From positions 1 to 25,451 of IMG/VR virus record IMGVR_UViG_3300048125_000049: a stretch of DNA of 25,451 nucleotides. One strand, 5' to 3'. Positions within the stretch are counted from its first letter, which is position 1, and each line of letters opens with the position of its first letter. The translations under genes and the position numbers were made by a program. This document shows positions 12,731 through 20,354 of this stretch, one piece after another. Under the pieces are notes generated by a model. It was not told the DNA's origin. It did not search any database and was given only the letters and a program-made list of their open reading frames with translations. Source of the DNA: a virus.

Positions 12731-12849
12731 TGCTTTGGGACGAATCAACCATCATCCTTGCCATTGTTGGCATGGTAGGATTGTTCAGCACTGCTATCAT
12801 CTGGCAGCGCTCTAACCGTATCACCTCTAAATACTATGGAAAACGTTAA
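12730..12849 (+). CDS. 39-aa single-span membrane peptide
   Basis: MLWDES, then a hydrophobic span ILAIVGMVGLFSTAIIW and a basic tail QRSNRITSKYYGKR. An inner-membrane anchor with the positive end inside would follow the positive-inside rule. The ATG overlaps the preceding stop. Its partner is unknown. Confidence 0.55.
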   Translation: MLWDESTIILAIVGMVGLFSTAIIWQRSNRITSKYYGKR

Positions 12850-13030
12850 ACCACATGATGATGACTTCTACATCCGCAATGCAATCTATTGTTGGTTGCA
12901 TTACTTTAATGAAGAACATCAATGGCACGCTAAGTATTCAGAACTAGCTAAGCGTGATACATACCTACCAAAACCACGACGCGCAAAGCGCAGGAAAGCA
13001 CCCAATGCAGTTACAGAACTCCTCTCTTAA
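12836..13030 (+). CDS. Small basic protein (64 aa), unknown
   Basis: MENVKPHDDDFYIRNAIYCW, a His/Trp-rich middle (HYFNEEHQWHAKYS) and a strongly basic segment PKPRRAKRRKAP near the end, typical of nucleic-acid binding. It starts 14 bp inside the previous gene; the last 26 bp overlap the next one. No domain recognised. Confidence 0.55.
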   Translation: MENVKPHDDDFYIRNAIYCWLHYFNEEHQWHAKYSELAKRDTYLPKPRRAKRRKAPNAVTELLS

Positions 13031-13169
13031 AGAGTGGGAATATACACAAACAGATGGTCAGGTTTGCTATTTATTAGCACCCGATTCAGAGCACGCTGCG
13101 TGGGCTGCTGCTGAATTGTCCGGTGGCACAGAGTTCCTTAAAAATGTGAGGTTATGCGATGAGTGGTAA
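13005..13169 (+). CDS. Small protein (54 aa), unknown
   Basis: ATG 13005 is preceded by AGGAAA (about 12991-12996), which decides this start over the upstream in-frame one at 12954. Contains SLKEWEYTQTDGQVCYLLAPDSEHAAWAAAELSGG; the DSEHAAWAAAELS helix is amphipathic. No function recognised. It overlaps both neighbours. Confidence 0.55.
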   Translation: MQLQNSSLKEWEYTQTDGQVCYLLAPDSEHAAWAAAELSGGTEFLKNVRLCDEW

Positions 13170-13464
13170 GTATTTCCCGAACAACTGGGAGGCATGGATG
13201 GACATGCCCTCAGAATATCTTGTCACACCTACGTGGGAAGAGTTTGAAGATTGGAAGCTACGCGGCTGGGAGATTCCTAGTTCAGTGTGTTGCATTATCC
13301 GCGCAAAAAATACCAAAGGTAAAATCAAAGAATACGTTTACCAAAAAGCACATGCTGCTGAAAATCGTATTCAACAACTCATCAATGAAGATGCAGAGTT
13401 TACCGTCTGCACTGATGATGAGTTACGTCATATTGCACCCGTAAAATTTAATGAGTTTAATTAA
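13159..13464 (+). CDS. Conserved-looking protein (101 aa) upstream of RNA polymerase
   Basis: Contains YFPNNWEAWMDMP, TWEEFEDWKLRGWEIPSS and VCCIIRAKN, then KEYVYQKAHAAENRIQQLI. I associate the NNW and D-W-K-x-x-G-W-E-I-P-S-S pattern with small genes upstream of RNA polymerase in cyanopodoviruses. Trp-rich front, basic helical back half. Function unknown. The start ATG overlaps the preceding gene by 11 bp with a GAGG just upstream. Confidence 0.65.
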   Translation: MSGKYFPNNWEAWMDMPSEYLVTPTWEEFEDWKLRGWEIPSSVCCIIRAKNTKGKIKEYVYQKAHAAENRIQQLINEDAEFTVCTDDELRHIAPVKFNEFN

Positions 13465-13585
13465 TCTTGAACAGTTCGAGCAACTTAGGGAAGCATATCC
13501 TGAGCTAGCTGAGTGCTACGATCTCTCCACATTCACACAATGCAAGGACGCAGAGGAGCCTATTGCCAACACCCGCGCAGATTGA
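13451..13585 (+). CDS. Micro-ORF (44 aa) overlapping the RNA polymerase start
   Basis: MSLINLEQFEQLREAYPELA, then ECYDLSTFTQCKDAEEP and a final ANTRAD. Acidic and helical. Starts 14 bp inside the previous gene and ends 23 bp inside the RNA polymerase gene in another frame, so it could couple translation. The 26-nt element B lies within its codons, so it may alternatively be chance coding of a DNA signal. Confidence 0.45.
   Translation: MSLINLEQFEQLREAYPELAECYDLSTFTQCKDAEEPIANTRAD
13528..13553 (+). repeat. 26-nt element, copy B
   Basis: CACATTCACACA, ATG, CAAGGACGCAG, ten nt before the TTG start of the RNA polymerase gene. It sits in the third codon phase of the 44-aa micro-ORF. Followed by GAGGAG, a ribosome site for the polymerase. 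Confidence 0.6.
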
Positions 13586-15899
13586 CGAACAGATACAACT
13601 TGAGCGTGATGCCATTGCTCAAGGGTTAAAGAAACTACACAAGAACACACGCGACTTAGAAGGTAAAGAGTATGCGTCTGCTACTGTGTATGGAGCTACT
13701 TCTATTGATACCTTGCTGCCTCTTGTGGTGGCACGTATTGAAGCAACTACCAATCGCATAAAAGAGGGTAAAACTGGCGCTGCATTTGTTGAGATACAGA
13801 AGTATCTTGCTGATGTAGAACCACTTGCTGCAGCTGCTATTGCTGTTAAACTGACCTTTGACAAAGTATTCTCATACAAAGAAAAAAGTAATCGAGCTGT
13901 CAACGTATGCGATTCTATTGGTCTTGCTGTTGAACAAGAGTGTCAGATGCGGCACTATGAAAAGCACGCACCTGGTCTACTCAAAGTACTGAAAGACAAC
14001 TATTGGCACCGTTCTATCGGAACTGAGCAGAAAGTAGTTGTTATACGTACATTGATGAACCGTTATGGTGTTGAACAGTGGAAACCGTGGGGAAGAGCTA
14101 ACCGTACTAAACTCGGTGGCTGGTTACTAGACTGCATCATGCAGAGTAGCGGTTGGTTTACAAAGGACATGCAACAGGAGGGAAATAAACGTGCTCAATT
14201 CATCATCCCAACCCCTGAGTTTTTGGAAATCAAGGACGCAGTAATGAGAGATGCTGAACTATTCAGTCCACTTGCATGGCCGATGATTATCGAACCCAAC
14301 GATTGGGAACACGATAGACAAGGCGGATACATTCTTAACGAGGTGATGCGTGGGCATGATATGGTGCGGCGCGGTGGCGGATGTATACAGGGAGATAAAC
14401 CACTGGAATTTTTAAACAAGATCCAGAAGGTTGCTTATCGGCTAAACCCCTTTATTGTAGGGGTAGCGGAAGAGCTAGATAGATTGGAACGAGCTGTTGG
14501 TAAGTTTCTCCCTATTATTCACCATGAACTACCACCCAAGCCTGTAGATATTGCAGAGAACGAAGAGTCTCGCAAGTCATACAGGAGAACTTGTGCTGAG
14601 GTTTACAACCTACAAAAACAAGAGTTCAACAAGTCATGCCGAACACGTATGACGATGGAAGCAGTTGCTAGATTCAAGGATCGTGATAAGTTCTACATTC
14701 CGTGGTCTTTTGATTACAGAGGTAGAGCCTACCCAATCCCTGCCTTCCTCACACCCCAAGATACAGACTTTGGAAAAAGTTTGTTAAACTTTGCTGATAA
14801 GTCTTATATGACTCCTGAAGCAGAGGACTGGTTAGCGTTTCAAGTTGCTACAACATATGGTCTTGATAAAGCTCCTATGGCTGAACGTTTGGACTGGGTA
14901 AAGGACAACACACATATAATCTCTTGTGTCGCTTCTGATCCTATACGCCACATTCACGAATGGGAAGCTGCTGATGAACCATGGCAATTTCTTGCAGCAT
15001 GTGATGAGTATTATCATTGCGTGTTAAAATGTGATCGTAACTTTACATGTCTTCCTACGGCGACGGACGCCACCTGTTCAGGATTACAAATTTTAGCAGG
15101 TTTAGCCAGAGATAAGAGCACAGCTAAGTTAGTTAACGTTCTACCATCTGATAAACCGCAGGATGCTTATGCTGTCGTTGCTGCTACTGCTACTCCTTAC
15201 TGTCCTAACTCTATCCGCTTATATATGGATAGAAAAACTGTCAAGCGAGTAGTGATGACCGTACCTTACAATGCAAAGCCCTTCTCAAACCGTGGGTACA
15301 TCAAGGACGCACTAAAGGAGAAGGGTGTTGAGATTGATAAAGATGACTTGACAAAGACTGTGGTCGCTGTTAGAAATGCTATGGATGAGGTTGTACCTGG
15401 TCCTATGGCTGTCATGTCTTGGATTGAATCTGAAGTTGCTAAGGCAATCGACAGAGGCAAAACAGAGCTAACGTGGGTTACACCATCTGGCTTTGTCGTC
15501 AATCAAAGGTTGATGAAGAAACAGATTGAGACAGTCAAGTTGCAATTACTAGGTCGTTGTGAAATCCAGGTCGCAGTTAAAGACTCTGACAAGGTTGACA
15601 AGCAACACCACAAGAACGCAACAGCACCGAATCTTATACATTCACTCGATGCATCTCTTCTCCACTTCAGTGCGCTTCGTTTCGACGCACCGATCGCTCT
15701 CATTCATGATTCTGTATTGTGTCGTGCTACCGACATGTCTTCTCTCAGTGCAATTGTACGAGAGACATATATGCACCTCTTCGCAGAGCATGATTACTTG
15801 CGAGACTTCGCTCACCAAATAGAAGCGGAGACTGAACCACCGATCATTGGAGACCTTGAACCGGAATCCGTGATTGAATCCACTTATTTTTTCTGTTAA
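13563..15899 (+). CDS. T7-type single-subunit RNA polymerase
   Basis: 778 aa, versus 883 in T7. Catalytic residues by comparison with T7: D502 in TDATCSGLQ (T7 D537), K561 in TVKRVVMTVPYN (K631), Y569 (Y639) and D716 in LIHDSV (D812). The palm motif FDYRGRAY (383-390) and the APNLIHSLDAS block (688-698) are clear. It transcribes phage middle and late genes from its own promoters. The start is TTG at 13563, after GAGGAG at 13553-13558; no ATG fits, and a TTG start may keep expression low. It ends in a TAATGG overlap with SSB. Confidence 0.95.
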   Translation: MPTPAQIDEQIQLERDAIAQGLKKLHKNTRDLEGKEYASATVYGATSIDTLLPLVVARIEATTNRIKEGKTGAAFVEIQKYLADVEPLAAAAIAVKLTFDKVFSYKEKSNRAVNVCDSIGLAVEQECQMRHYEKHAPGLLKVLKDNYWHRSIGTEQKVVVIRTLMNRYGVEQWKPWGRANRTKLGGWLLDCIMQSSGWFTKDMQQEGNKRAQFIIPTPEFLEIKDAVMRDAELFSPLAWPMIIEPNDWEHDRQGGYILNEVMRGHDMVRRGGGCIQGDKPLEFLNKIQKVAYRLNPFIVGVAEELDRLERAVGKFLPIIHHELPPKPVDIAENEESRKSYRRTCAEVYNLQKQEFNKSCRTRMTMEAVARFKDRDKFYIPWSFDYRGRAYPIPAFLTPQDTDFGKSLLNFADKSYMTPEAEDWLAFQVATTYGLDKAPMAERLDWVKDNTHIISCVASDPIRHIHEWEAADEPWQFLAACDEYYHCVLKCDRNFTCLPTATDATCSGLQILAGLARDKSTAKLVNVLPSDKPQDAYAVVAATATPYCPNSIRLYMDRKTVKRVVMTVPYNAKPFSNRGYIKDALKEKGVEIDKDDLTKTVVAVRNAMDEVVPGPMAVMSWIESEVAKAIDRGKTELTWVTPSGFVVNQRLMKKQIETVKLQLLGRCEIQVAVKDSDKVDKQHHKNATAPNLIHSLDASLLHFSALRFDAPIALIHDSVLCRATDMSSLSAIVRETYMHLFAEHDYLRDFAHQIEAETEPPIIGDLEPESVIESTYFFC
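14375..14391 (+). repeat. Second copy of the 17-nt TerL-downstream sequence
   Basis: TGGCGGATGTATACAGG inside the RNA polymerase gene, identical to 8968-8984. It continues GGAGATAA, giving ATACAGGGAGA, loosely like a T7-type initiation region (TATAGGGAGA). Possibly an internal promoter, possibly coincidence. Confidence 0.35.
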
Positions 15900-16465
15900 T
15901 GGCACGTACTATCCACAAGACCGAACAGCCTGTTATCCTTGAAGGTTATCAAGCTGTGATGAAGCCGAGTAAGTTCGGCTATTCCCTGTCTGCTATCATT
16001 GATGGCAGCATGGTTGAAGCCCTAGAAGATGATCGTATTAATTCTCTTGAATGGGCACAATCTAAACTAAAGAACCCTAAGCGTTCTACCCTGAAGCCTG
16101 AGCCATGGGAAGAAGTTACTGAAGGTCAATTCAAAGTAAAGTTCAGCTGGAATGAAGACAACAAGCCACCGGTCGTTGACACCGAAGGTTCACCTGTCAC
16201 AGACGAGAATACGCCCATGTATTCTGGTAGCCAAGTTAAGCTGGCGTTCTATCAGAAACCATACATCCTCAAGGATGGGGTTACTTATGGAACAAGCCTT
16301 AAACTGGTTGGTGTACAACTGGTGTCTCTCAATTCAGGAGCTGGTGTAGACACTGGCGATATGGCTGCTGAAGATGTAGCTGCCCTGTTTGGTAAGACTG
16401 AAGGCTACAAGTCTGCTGATCCTGTTGTCACTGTCATCCCGGAGAACATTTCTGATGACTTCTGA
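15899..16465 (+). CDS. Single-stranded DNA-binding protein (gp2.5-like)
   Basis: 188 aa. By position and layout the counterpart of T7 gp2.5. It begins ARTIHKTEQPVILEGYQAVMKPSKFGY and has YSGSQVKLAFYQKPYILKDGVTYGTSLKL, like the OB-fold part of these proteins, and VQLVSLNS before a flexible acidic end. It ends PENISDDF: an acidic tail with terminal Phe, which in gp2.5 contacts the DNA polymerase and helicase. It coats ssDNA during replication. It starts at an overlap with the RNA polymerase stop and ends at an ATG overlap with endonuclease I. Confidence 0.9.
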   Translation: MARTIHKTEQPVILEGYQAVMKPSKFGYSLSAIIDGSMVEALEDDRINSLEWAQSKLKNPKRSTLKPEPWEEVTEGQFKVKFSWNEDNKPPVVDTEGSPVTDENTPMYSGSQVKLAFYQKPYILKDGVTYGTSLKLVGVQLVSLNSGAGVDTGDMAAEDVAALFGKTEGYKSADPVVTVIPENISDDF

Positions 16466-16818
16466 TGGCATTTAGATCCAAGCTCGAAGAAAAGGTAGCT
16501 GATCTACTTGTCGATCTTGGAGTTAAATACGAGTACGAAACAACTAAAGTAAATTACATTATACAGCACGTTTATACACCTGACTTCGTATTACCGAATG
16601 GTGTCGTGCTGGAATGTAAGGGTTACTGGGAACCTGAAGATCGGCGCAAGATAAGGGCAGTAAAGGAGCTGAATCCTAACCTTGACTTACGTATGGTCTT
16701 CCAGGCACCGTTCAATAAGATCAGTAAGAAATCTAAAACTACATACGCTAAGTGGTGCGATAAGCATGACATTCTTTGGACATCATTCCAAAACATCCCC
16801 ATCGAATGGCTCCTCTGA
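16465..16818 (+). CDS. Endonuclease I (gp3-like Holliday-junction resolvase)
   Basis: 117 aa. The PD-(D/E)xK core YTPDFVLPNGVVLECKGYW gives D40, E50 and K52, equal to D55, E65 and K67 of T7 gp3. The N-terminal FRSKLEEKVADLL and the C-terminal SKTTYAKWCDKHDILW also follow gp3. It resolves branched DNA and breaks down host DNA to feed nucleotides. Slightly shorter than T7 gp3 (149). It overlaps SSB by one base and the primase-helicase by 53 bp. Confidence 0.92.
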   Translation: MAFRSKLEEKVADLLVDLGVKYEYETTKVNYIIQHVYTPDFVLPNGVVLECKGYWEPEDRRKIRAVKELNPNLDLRMVFQAPFNKISKKSKTTYAKWCDKHDILWTSFQNIPIEWLL

Positions 16819-18388
16819 ATTCCTATTTCATGCGCCATGCGAAGAGTGTGGATCATCAGATGGTAAGAGTGTCTATGATGACGGTCACACATATTGTTTT
16901 GTTTGCCATTACTATACGTACGGTGATGGTGAACCTTCTTCACACATTCACCAATTGCAAGAACGCAGTGTGCAAATGACAGGCTCAGCCCAAAGGCTGC
17001 AGAAACGTAACATCTCACAGAAAGTATGTGAGAAGTACAAAATCTACCGTGATGGTGATAAGCTACGCTTTTACTATCATGACGAATCAGGCATTGTCAA
17101 AGGTGCCAAGGTAAAAACAAAGGGTAAGTCGTTCTCGTATGAGGGTGAGGTACCTGGTACATTTTTTGGACAACATCTCTACCCTACAACTGGTAAACGT
17201 ATCGTCATTTTTGAAGGCGAGATGGATGCAGCTAGTGGGTCTGAGTGTATGCCAGGATGGCCGATGGTTTCTGTACCATCTGGTGCTGCTGGTGCAAAGA
17301 AAGCTGTACAAAAGCAACTACCATTGTTGCAGGGTTACGATGAGATCGTAATCTTCTATGACAATGACCCACCAGGTCGTCAGGCAGCTGAAGAGTGTGC
17401 TAGTGTACTACCGCCTGGTAAAGTCAAGATTGCCCACCTTCAAGGCGCTTACAAGGACGCATCGGATGCACTACAAGGTAACGACTCCGACGCTGTATGT
17501 CGAGCTATCTGGGACGCTAAGCCGTTCCGCCCTGATGGTATTGTCGATGGCAAGACACTACTAGAACTTGTAACCACACCATCACCCGCTGCAGATCATG
17601 ACTACCCATTTCAAGGATTACAATCAAAGCTTCACGGGATCCGGTACGGAGAACTTGTCACAATTACTAGCGGATCTGGACAGGGAAAATCGTCCGTCTG
17701 TAGAGACTTGGCTGCTCACTTGTTATCGAAGGGAGAACGGGTCGGTTACTTGGCGCTTGAAGAGTCAAACCGCCGTACTGCTCTAGGACTTATGTCTCCT
17801 ATTGTTGGTAAAGCATTACACATGGGTGAACATGATCGTTCTACGTTGACTGAAGCCTATGATAAAACGCTTGCCAATTGGGATTTATTTCTTTTTGATG
17901 GGTTTGGATCTTTTGATCCTGATATTATCTACAATCGTATTGAATATCTTGCTGCAGGTTTGGATACCAAGGTTATCTTTCTCGATCACCTGTCTATCCT
18001 CCTCAGTGGATTGGATGGAGACGAAAGACGTATGATAGATACTACAATGACACGCCTACGTTCATTAGTTGAACGCACAGGCATCGCTTTATTTCTTGTG
18101 TCGCATCTTAAGCGCACATCATCGGATCAAAATCATGAGGAAGGTGCACGTGTTACACTCGGACAACTTAGAGGAAGTGCGGCAATCGCTCAACTTAGCG
18201 ATGCAGTTATTGGGCTCGAAAGAGATCAGCAGGGTGGATCTAAACACTCTGATACAACTGTTAGAATTCTCAAAAATCGCTACTCTGGGGAAACAGGCGT
18301 TGCTTGTCGATTAAACTACGATTTATCTACCTGTAAATTCTATGAAACTCAACCAGAACAAGAGTTCAACGCAGCAACTGATTTCTGA
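16766..18388 (+). CDS. Primase-helicase (gp4A-like)
   Basis: 540 aa, near T7 gp4A (566). The N-terminus has a zinc ribbon, C25-x2-C28 and C44-x2-C47. TOPRIM primase: IFEGEMDA (E150) and FYDNDPPG (D199, D201). DnaB-type helicase: Walker A SGSGQGKSS (K308), Walker B VIFLDHLS (D407) and FLVSHLKR. It unwinds the fork and makes primers for the phage DNA polymerase. The start is ATG 16766, the first Met before the zinc ribbon; an in-frame ATG at 16682 would add 28 out-of-family residues. The 26-nt element C lies at residues 60-68. Confidence 0.93.
   Translation: MTFFGHHSKTSPSNGSSEFLFHAPCEECGSSDGKSVYDDGHTYCFVCHYYTYGDGEPSSHIHQLQERSVQMTGSAQRLQKRNISQKVCEKYKIYRDGDKLRFYYHDESGIVKGAKVKTKGKSFSYEGEVPGTFFGQHLYPTTGKRIVIFEGEMDAASGSECMPGWPMVSVPSGAAGAKKAVQKQLPLLQGYDEIVIFYDNDPPGRQAAEECASVLPPGKVKIAHLQGAYKDASDALQGNDSDAVCRAIWDAKPFRPDGIVDGKTLLELVTTPSPAADHDYPFQGLQSKLHGIRYGELVTITSGSGQGKSSVCRDLAAHLLSKGERVGYLALEESNRRTALGLMSPIVGKALHMGEHDRSTLTEAYDKTLANWDLFLFDGFGSFDPDIIYNRIEYLAAGLDTKVIFLDHLSILLSGLDGDERRMIDTTMTRLRSLVERTGIALFLVSHLKRTSSDQNHEEGARVTLGQLRGSAAIAQLSDAVIGLERDQQGGSKHSDTTVRILKNRYSGETGVACRLNYDLSTCKFYETQPEQEFNAATDF
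16943..16968 (+). repeat. 26-nt element, copy C (inside primase-helicase)
   Basis: CACATTCAC, CAATTG, CAAGAACGCAG, matching copies A and B at 22 of 26 positions or close to it, with the same length. Here the first base is in codon position 1 (HIHQLQER), unlike copy B, so the match is at DNA level. Confidence 0.5.
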
Positions 18389-18488
18389 ATTCAAAGCGCT
18401 GAAGCTGCATAAGCCTAACCCACCTACCACCGAAGCTATTGAACGTGCTCAATTTAAAAACCGGACGTTCAAATGGAATGGGAAGTGA
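18342..18488 (+). CDS. Small basic protein (48 aa) between helicase and polymerase
   Basis: MKLNQNKSSTQQLISEFKAL, then KPNPPTTEAIERAQFKNRTFKWNGK. It overlaps the end of the helicase by 47 bp and the start of the exonuclease by 16 bp. There is no ribosome site, so it would depend on coupling. The ERAQFKNRTFKWNG tail looks like a real conserved patch rather than random. No function assigned. Confidence 0.5.
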   Translation: MKLNQNKSSTQQLISEFKALKLHKPNPPTTEAIERAQFKNRTFKWNGK

Positions 18489-19003
18489 GTCTAGTCTTTG
18501 ACATAGAAACAAACGGATTACTTTATGATGTTAGTACCATCCACTGCCTTGCTATCTATGATCTCTCTACAGATGAGACAATTGCGTACAATGACACTGG
18601 ATCTAGTGAGCCGATATCAAGAGGCTTGCAAAGACTACAGGATTCGGACAGGGTTATTGGTCACAACATTATTGGTTACGACCTACCTGTTATCCGTAAA
18701 CTCTACCCTTGGTTTGGTAACCCTGCTTATGTGGTGGATACTCTATTACTTAGCAGACTTTACCATCCGGACATGATCAACTTGGATAAGCAGCGTACCT
18801 GGGATGGTATGCCTCTCAAGTTGTACGGCAAACACTCACTAGAATCTTACGGCTACAGATTAGATGAACGTAAAGGTGACTATGGTTCCACTTCTGATTG
18901 GGCGGACTGGTCCCAAGAAATGGAAAATTATTGTATACAAGACGTTCACGTTACCACCAAACTATGGAAACATTTCCAGCCATACCTGAATGGGTCACGC
19001 TAG
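18473..19003 (+). CDS. DNA polymerase 3'-5' exonuclease domain (split N-terminal part)
   Basis: 176 aa forming the proofreading domain of a T7-like family A polymerase: ExoI FDIETNG (D10, E12), ExoII IGHNIIGYDLPVI (D70), ExoIII YCIQDVHVT (D157), all intact. It ends QPYLNGSR at a TAG, 40 bp after the polymerase ORF (18964) has begun in the -1 frame. In T7 these are one protein. It could be a true split gene whose halves assemble, a programmed frameshift, or a sequence error. The gene overlaps the 48-aa ORF upstream. Confidence 0.88.
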   Translation: MEWEVSLVFDIETNGLLYDVSTIHCLAIYDLSTDETIAYNDTGSSEPISRGLQRLQDSDRVIGHNIIGYDLPVIRKLYPWFGNPAYVVDTLLLSRLYHPDMINLDKQRTWDGMPLKLYGKHSLESYGYRLDERKGDYGSTSDWADWSQEMENYCIQDVHVTTKLWKHFQPYLNGSR

Positions 19004-20235
19004 AACATGAAGTCGCAGAAATCCTCACCAAACAAGAACTACATGGATGGTATTTTGATGAACGCGCTGCATGGGAACTTGCATCAACTCTCCGAAAAGA
19101 GCTTGAGCAAACTTATCAACTACTACGTGACAGGCATCCTTACGTTGCAGGATCGGTGTTTACTCCTAAACGAGATAATCGAACCCAAGGTTATGTCAAA
19201 GATGCTCCACTCACACGCCTTAAAGAATTAAATCCTACATCACGAGATCATATAGCATGGATCCTGCAAACATTTCATGGCTGGACTCCGACACAGAAGA
19301 CACCTACTGGGAAGTCTATCATCGACGAGCCGATACTGAAGGAGATCGGGAGCCCGACTGCCCTTGCATTCCTCCGGATTTTGACGATAACGAAGATGCT
19401 TGGAATGATCAGCGAAGGCGCGAACGCTTGGCTCAAGTTGAGTACGAGTGTTAACCGAATCCATCACCATTGTTCAGTTGCTACTAACACCCACAGATGT
19501 GCACACCGAAATCCAAACCTTGGGCAAGTTCCATCAGATGAAAGATTTAGACGCCTTTTTATACCGAGCCCTGGTCTCTCCATGGTTGGTGCCGATCTTA
19601 GTGGTATCGAGCTTCGTATGCTCGCTCATTATCTTGCACGGTATGATGGAGGAAGATACGCGAGACTACTACTTGAGGATGACATCCACCAAATCAACGC
19701 AGACAAGATTGGTATCTCCAGACGACAAGTCAAGACCGTAACTTATGCTATGCTATATGGTGCCGGTGATGAAAAAATTGGACACAGCTATGATCTCCAA
19801 CTCTCCACTGCAAAAGCTAAATCAAAGGGTAAAGAAATCCGTGCAGCATACGTCGAAGCAATTGAAGGATTGGGTGACTTACTTACAGCTATCAAGAAAG
19901 CTTCGGAGAGAGGGTTCATCAAGTCTATCGACGGAAGAAAAATTACGGTTGATTCACCTCACAAATCGCTAAACTACTGCCTCCAGTCAGGAGCTGGTGT
20001 GATCGCGAAGAGGTGGATGGTCATTAATCAACAAACAATGCGAGAAGCACAGATATGTGCATCGCAACTAGGATTCATTCATGACGAGTTACAGTTCGAG
20101 TGTGCCCCAGAGCACGTCAAAGATTTATCTACATCCTTGGTATATAGCGCTACAGCAGCTGGAGAATACTACAACATGCGAATCCGACTCGACGCGGAAG
20201 CAACACACGGAAACAACTGGAGCGAAACCCACTAA
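18964..20235 (+). CDS. DNA polymerase, family A polymerase domain (split C-terminal part)
   Basis: 423 aa from ATG 18964; upstream frame-open residues to 18898 are not family-like. Motif A VGADLSGIELR (D211, E216), motif B RRQVKTVTYAMLYGAG (K257, Y261 at the position of E. coli Phe762) and motif C FIHDELQF (H373, D374, E375) are all present. The N-terminal LEHEVAEILTKQELHGWYFD is the region that follows the exonuclease in T7 polymerase. Tyr at the 762 position is typical of lytic phages. It lacks the exonuclease half, which is encoded just upstream. Its stop overlaps the next start (TAATG). Confidence 0.92.
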   Translation: METFPAIPEWVTLEHEVAEILTKQELHGWYFDERAAWELASTLRKELEQTYQLLRDRHPYVAGSVFTPKRDNRTQGYVKDAPLTRLKELNPTSRDHIAWILQTFHGWTPTQKTPTGKSIIDEPILKEIGSPTALAFLRILTITKMLGMISEGANAWLKLSTSVNRIHHHCSVATNTHRCAHRNPNLGQVPSDERFRRLFIPSPGLSMVGADLSGIELRMLAHYLARYDGGRYARLLLEDDIHQINADKIGISRRQVKTVTYAMLYGAGDEKIGHSYDLQLSTAKAKSKGKEIRAAYVEAIEGLGDLLTAIKKASERGFIKSIDGRKITVDSPHKSLNYCLQSGAGVIAKRWMVINQQTMREAQICASQLGFIHDELQFECAPEHVKDLSTSLVYSATAAGEYYNMRIRLDAEATHGNNWSETH

Positions 20236-20354
20236 TGTACAGCAAGAAAAGTAAGACTGAGGTTAAATCAGTCGCAAAGAAAACACGCCAAGGCCAAGGA
20301 CGTAACTCCGTACCCAAACGTGGTAAGAAAGCTTATCGAGGACAAGGCAAGTGA
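20235..20354 (+). CDS. Very basic micro-protein (39 aa)
   Basis: MYSKKSKTEVKSVAKKTRQG, then QGRNSVPKRGKKAYRGQGK. More than one third of residues are Lys or Arg. A similar ...RQGxGxNxxPxxxKKxYRGQGK ending occurs, as far as I recall, in micro-ORFs of several marine phages. It probably binds nucleic acid. Start in TAATG overlap with the polymerase, stop overlapping the GTG of the exonuclease. Confidence 0.65.
   Translation: MYSKKSKTEVKSVAKKTRQGQGRNSVPKRGKKAYRGQGK

Noticed and set aside
16623-17018. 131-aa antisense ORF over endonuclease I and helicase
   Set aside because: Both underlying plus-strand genes show catalytic motifs; no start signals and no protein-like pattern on the minus strand.
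18940-19003. Classic -1 slippery heptamer to join exonuclease and polymerase
   Set aside because: No X-XXY-YYZ heptamer in the zero frame within the overlap; the split is left unexplained.
19257-19454. 65-aa acidic ORF inside the DNA polymerase gene
   Set aside because: It lies wholly within a well-conserved part of the polymerase in another frame, has no start signals, and its odd composition follows from the polymerase codons.
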